Assembly: GCA_030549955.1 (NCBI GenBank)
Contig: JAUQQI010000296.1
Location: 1 to 8,130 of the forward strand
Direction of reading: 5' to 3'
Source: Chloroflexota bacterium
GTDB lineage: Bacteria > Chloroflexota > Dehalococcoidia > JAUQQI01
Length of the DNA stretch: 8,130 nucleotides
A program made the position numbers and the translations under genes. Under the pieces are notes generated by a model, which worked only from the letters and a program-made list of their open reading frames with translations, searched no databases and was not told where the DNA came from. Numbering within the stretch: the stretch's first letter is position 1; every line of letters begins with the position of its first letter. Below are positions 5,839-8,130 of the stretch, piece after piece.

Positions 5839-6796
5839 AGGCCCCATTGGGACGCCCTGGTATGGCACACCCAATCTCCGGGTCGAGCAAGTTTCGGAAC
5901 CCCGCTACAGCGGCAGCTACGCCGCAAAGCTTACGGTGAACGACGGCCAGGACGGGGAATTGTGGCAGGTTGTTTTCCCGGCACCGGGCGCTGGCACCTA
6001 CGAGCTTTCGGCCTGGGCTATGGGCGGGGACGGCGTCGGTAGCATCCAGGTCATTGCCGAATGGTACGAGGCCGGCGATGCCACCGGTTCATTTATCCGG
6101 GACTACCGGCTGGTCTATACCGGAACGGCCAACCTTCTGAGCGGCCAGGTAACCATTGACGGCCCCGCCCAGAGTGTCCGGGTAAGGGTTTGGTTCGGGC
6201 CGATGGCCGGCAGTTCGACGGCCACCATGTTCCGCGATGCGGTTAGCCTGCGGCTCATTGGAGAGCCGATGCCTGAGCCTTCGCCCGAGCTTACAGCAAC
6301 CCCTTCTCCTGGTCAGCCCGTGCCGAGCCCGACTCCGACCCACTATGAGCCCGGCAGCCTGGTCTTTAACGAGCTTCTTTACGACCCCGGCATTGCCGGC
6401 TGCGGCACTGACTGCGAATGGGTCGAACTGGTCAATGCGACCGTCAGTCCCATCGACCTTGAAGGCTGGACCCTGGCCGACAATGCCCGGTCAGACCCGC
6501 TGCCCCAGGCGACTATCCCGGCCGGGGGTGTGGCCCTCATCGCAGCCACTAGGATGGCGGTTTCGTCCCCGACCGACGGGAGCTTCGTACTCGTCGTCAT
6601 GCCCACCGGCCGCATTGGCAACGGCCTGAACAACGACGGGGACCGGCTAGTTTTAACGGCGCCCGATGGCACCGTCGTTGCGGCCCTGAGCTACGGCACT
6701 GACACGCCGTATTCTCCTGCCCAGCCGGCCGTCAAGGCCGGCTGGGCCCTGGAGCGCCTGCCGGCTGTCACCGGACCATTTCGGCCCACTTCCTAG
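5783..6796 (+). CDS. Secreted lamin tail domain (LTD) protein with N-terminal carbohydrate-binding-like domain; apparent frameshift at 5' end
   Basis: A 337-residue frame from GTG 5783; an in-frame TAA at 5774 prevents further extension. Residues 11-160 resemble the beta-sandwich carbohydrate-binding domains that start with LLVNGGFEG (12-20), contain YSGSYAAKL (42-50) and end in a FRDAVSLRL strand (150-158). A Pro/Thr/Ser linker (162-187) leads to a lamin tail domain (191 to about 331): VFNELLYDP (194-202), EWVELVN (212-218), IDLEGWTLAD (224-233) and GDRLVLTAPDG (286-296), an immunoglobulin-like fold common on secreted bacterial proteins. Cys207 and Cys211 could pair. Such proteins act outside the cell, yet this frame lacks a signal peptide; one lies just upstream in another frame. 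The C-terminus stops at RPTS, immediately before an in-frame PSPG that resembles the usual end of LTD domains. Gene status (intact, recoded or decaying) is uncertain; its ligand is unknown. Confidence 0.8.
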   Translation: MSDRLAGQGSELLVNGGFEGPIGTPWYGTPNLRVEQVSEPRYSGSYAAKLTVNDGQDGELWQVVFPAPGAGTYELSAWAMGGDGVGSIQVIAEWYEAGDATGSFIRDYRLVYTGTANLLSGQVTIDGPAQSVRVRVWFGPMAGSSTATMFRDAVSLRLIGEPMPEPSPELTATPSPGQPVPSPTPTHYEPGSLVFNELLYDPGIAGCGTDCEWVELVNATVSPIDLEGWTLADNARSDPLPQATIPAGGVALIAATRMAVSSPTDGSFVLVVMPTGRIGNGLNNDGDRLVLTAPDGTVVAALSYGTDTPYSPAQPAVKAGWALERLPAVTGPFRPTS

Positions 6797-6804
6797 CCCT
6801 CCCC

Positions 6805-6848
6805 CGGCCGGCTCAGCCCGGTCTGCTGTCTGGGCTGGCTTCCGGCCG
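6805..6848 (+). terminator. Long hairpin after the lamin-tail gene, possible terminator
   Basis: An outer stem, CGGCCGG (6805-6811) with CCGGCCG (6842-6848), and an inner stem, CAGCCCGG (6814-6821) with CTGGGCTG (6830-6837, one G-U pair), form an extended hairpin 8 bases after the TAG. No T-run follows, so intrinsic termination is doubtful; it could instead stabilise the 3' end. The remaining gap to 6910 holds no gene. Confidence 0.4.
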
Positions 6849-6899
6849 TGCTCGGGCAGCGGTGAGCGACTGTCCGGGCGGCGCCCGGTCCGATTTGGT

Positions 6900-6905
6900 T
6901 AAAAT
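6900..6905 (+). promoter_or_regulatory. Possible -10 box just before the glycosyltransferase
   Basis: TAAAAT, the same hexamer as in the promoter at 5669, lies 5 bases before TTG 6911 and 14 before GTG 6920. No convincing -35 is seen about 17 bases upstream, and no Shine-Dalgarno precedes the starts. The arrangement would suit a leaderless or nearly leaderless message. Confidence 0.4.
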
Positions 6906-6910
6906 AACCG

Positions 6911-8050
6911 TTGGAACCCGTGCGACGCGTGCTTATTGTTATGTCCCAGACCGGTGGGGGCCATCGGAGCGCTGCGCTGGCCCTCGCCCGGGCTTTCGGC
7001 TATTTATATGACAATTACGTTCAGGTTGAGATTGTTGACATCTTCCGGAGCGGCCGTCGGACTGTCTGGGAGAAGCTCACCGACCTTTACGGGCCGATAA
7101 CGGTCTACTCGCCGGCCCTGTGGGCCGTGATCTGGCACGTCTTCCGTCAGAAGGCGGGTTTCGAAGCCGTTGTCCGGGCGGCGGCTCCGGCCCTCTTGCC
7201 GAAGGTGCGGCGAATCCTCGCCGAGGCCCGTCCGGACCTGGTTGTCTCAGTCCACCCCCTGGCCAACCCCCTGCTCGTCCGGGCCCGGCCCCAGGTCAAT
7301 CCCCGCCTGCCGCTGACTGTCGTTTACACCGACCTGGTGGTGGTCCACCCGGGCTGGCGGTATCCGGGCTTTCAGCTTTATACGGCCGCCAGCAAACCGG
7401 CCTGGGAGGAGTTCGTCCGCCACGGCCTGCCGCCTGACCGGGTCGTTCTGACCGGCCTCCCCGTTGACATTCGGTTCGCCCTGAACCGGCCGTCGTCGGC
7501 CCAGGCCCGGATGAACCTGGGCCTTGACCCGGACCGGTTCACCCTGCTCGTCGTCGGCGGGGCCGAAGGGGTTGGTAAGATCGGCCGGGTTGTCAGGATC
7601 GCCCGCCAGACCTGCCCCGACGCCCAGATTCTCGTGGTCTGCGGCCGCAATCGCGCCCTTTACCGGCGGCTTGCGGCCCAGGCTGACCCCCGGATGCGGG
7701 TCTACGGGTTTGTCGAGAACATCTGGGAGCTGATGGCGGCCGCCGACGTCATCCTGACCAAGGCCGGACCGATGACCATCGGCGAGGGCCTGGCCGCCGG
7801 CAAGCCCCTCATCTTTATCAGCTATATTCCGGGCCACGAGGAGGGCAATGCCGCCTACGTCGTCAACGCTGGGGCCGGGCGGATGGGTCTCAAGCCCCGG
7901 GAACTTAAAGCCGAACTCGAGCGGTTGCGGGCCGACCCGGCTTACCGGGCCGGGATGACCGCGCGGGCGGCGGAGCTGGGGCGGCCGGCCGCGGCCCTGG
8001 AGATGGCCCGGATGCTCGGCTCAGGATTTCTCGGCCTGGATGCCGAATAA
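6911..8050 (+). CDS. Glycosyltransferase of the MGDG synthase/UgtP/MurG type (GT28)
   Basis: A 379-residue GT-B fold enzyme that probably transfers a sugar from a nucleotide donor to diacylglycerol or a related lipid at the inner membrane face. The N-terminal half is MGDG-synthase-like: TGGGHRSAA (14-22), the glycine-rich acceptor loop with His18; VSVHPL (112-117); and VYTDLVVVHPGW (138-149), close to the family VTDL..IHP motif. The C-terminal half is the donor-binding domain: VVGGAEG (214-220), VVCGRN (242-247), GFVENIWELMAAADVILTKA (266-285), then GPMTIGEGLAAGKPLI (286-301) and GHEEGNA (308-314). Length is normal for the family. TTG 6911 is the longest start, but GTG 6920 gives MRRVLIV, the usual family N-terminus, and is equally likely. 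Its stop overlaps the start of the next gene, so the two form an operon. Lipid substrate inferred from family only. Confidence 0.9.
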   Translation: MEPVRRVLIVMSQTGGGHRSAALALARAFGYLYDNYVQVEIVDIFRSGRRTVWEKLTDLYGPITVYSPALWAVIWHVFRQKAGFEAVVRAAAPALLPKVRRILAEARPDLVVSVHPLANPLLVRARPQVNPRLPLTVVYTDLVVVHPGWRYPGFQLYTAASKPAWEEFVRHGLPPDRVVLTGLPVDIRFALNRPSSAQARMNLGLDPDRFTLLVVGGAEGVGKIGRVVRIARQTCPDAQILVVCGRNRALYRRLAAQADPRMRVYGFVENIWELMAAADVILTKAGPMTIGEGLAAGKPLIFISYIPGHEEGNAAYVVNAGAGRMGLKPRELKAELERLRADPAYRAGMTARAAELGRPAAALEMARMLGSGFLGLDAE

Positions 8051-8130
8051 TGGTTCCCCAGCCTCTCCTGGCCGTTTCGATTACGGCGGCCTTAAGCCTC
8101 CTCGGCGACTCGATGCTTTACGCCGTCCTG
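8050..8130 (+). CDS. N-terminus of a hydrophobic, probably MFS-type membrane protein (runs off the window)
   Basis: The ATG at 8050-8052 overlaps the glycosyltransferase stop as TAATG, the classic sign of translational coupling. The 27 codons in the window stay open and start with MVPQPLLAVSITAALSLLGD, then SMLYAVL. A hydrophobic first helix with GDSMLYAVL resembles the first membrane segment of MFS permeases. That is a weak match on so few residues. If correct, it might move a lipid or export product related to the glycosyltransferase, but this is only inference from position. Confidence 0.55.
   Translation, partial: MVPQPLLAVSITAALSLLGDSMLYAVL

Noticed and set aside
5244..5927. Minus-strand open frame of 227 codons opposite the cupredoxin stalk and lamin-tail start
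   Set aside because: Its Gly/Val-rich repeats are simply the complement of the Pro/Thr stalk codons on the plus strand.
7247..7837. Minus-strand open frame of 196 codons opposite the glycosyltransferase
   Set aside because: It is the antisense shadow of a clearly conserved enzyme, with no domain of its own.

Overview
The window is high-GC, densely packed bacterial DNA. Pro/Thr-rich linkers, cupredoxins with long C-terminal extensions, a lamin-tail-domain protein and frequent GTG/TTG starts suggest a Chloroflexota-like bacterium. That assignment is inference from style, because no taxonomic marker gene is present.

Layout. Positions 1-1649 (+) hold the C-terminal part of an S9 family (acylaminoacyl/prolyl oligopeptidase-like) peptidase that enters from the left. 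It is followed at once by a small VOC-fold protein resembling methylmalonyl-CoA epimerase (1661-2068, +), whose ribosome binding site overlaps the peptidase stop. Converging on these after 14 bp is a UMF1/Atg22-type MFS transporter (2083-3339, -). It has its own good promoter (3377-3406), which sits just past a perfect 13-bp terminator hairpin (3421-3450) for the next gene. That gene (3476-4639, -) encodes a secreted protein with a type-1 copper cupredoxin domain, a middle beta-type domain and a C-terminal COG4315/PF03640 'secreted repeat' domain. Divergent from it, across 281 bp, is a second cupredoxin (4921-5634, +). Its copper domain is 62/84 identical by eye, but it ends in a Pro/Thr stalk and one membrane anchor.

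A clear -35/-10 promoter (5645-5674) then leads to a secreted lamin-tail-domain protein. Its signal peptide (from TTG 5710) and its mature domains (5783-6796) lie in different frames, so it is a frameshifted gene, a recoding site or a sequence error. A glycosyltransferase of the MGDG synthase/UgtP/MurG type (6911-8050, +) follows. It overlaps by one base the start of a hydrophobic, probably MFS-like protein that leaves the window.

The theme of the central part is the cell surface: two paralogous copper proteins that probably carry electrons outside the membrane, one freely secreted and one tethered, followed by a surface adhesion-type protein and a lipid or envelope glycosyltransferase. The left part looks like general metabolism. 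I see no CRISPR, tRNA, rRNA, insertion sequence or phage feature. The most unusual points are the out-of-frame signal peptide of the lamin-tail gene, the divergent cupredoxin pair with different C-terminal modules, and the leader upstream of the 3476-4639 gene, which carries a perfect SD and a start-stop codon pair.
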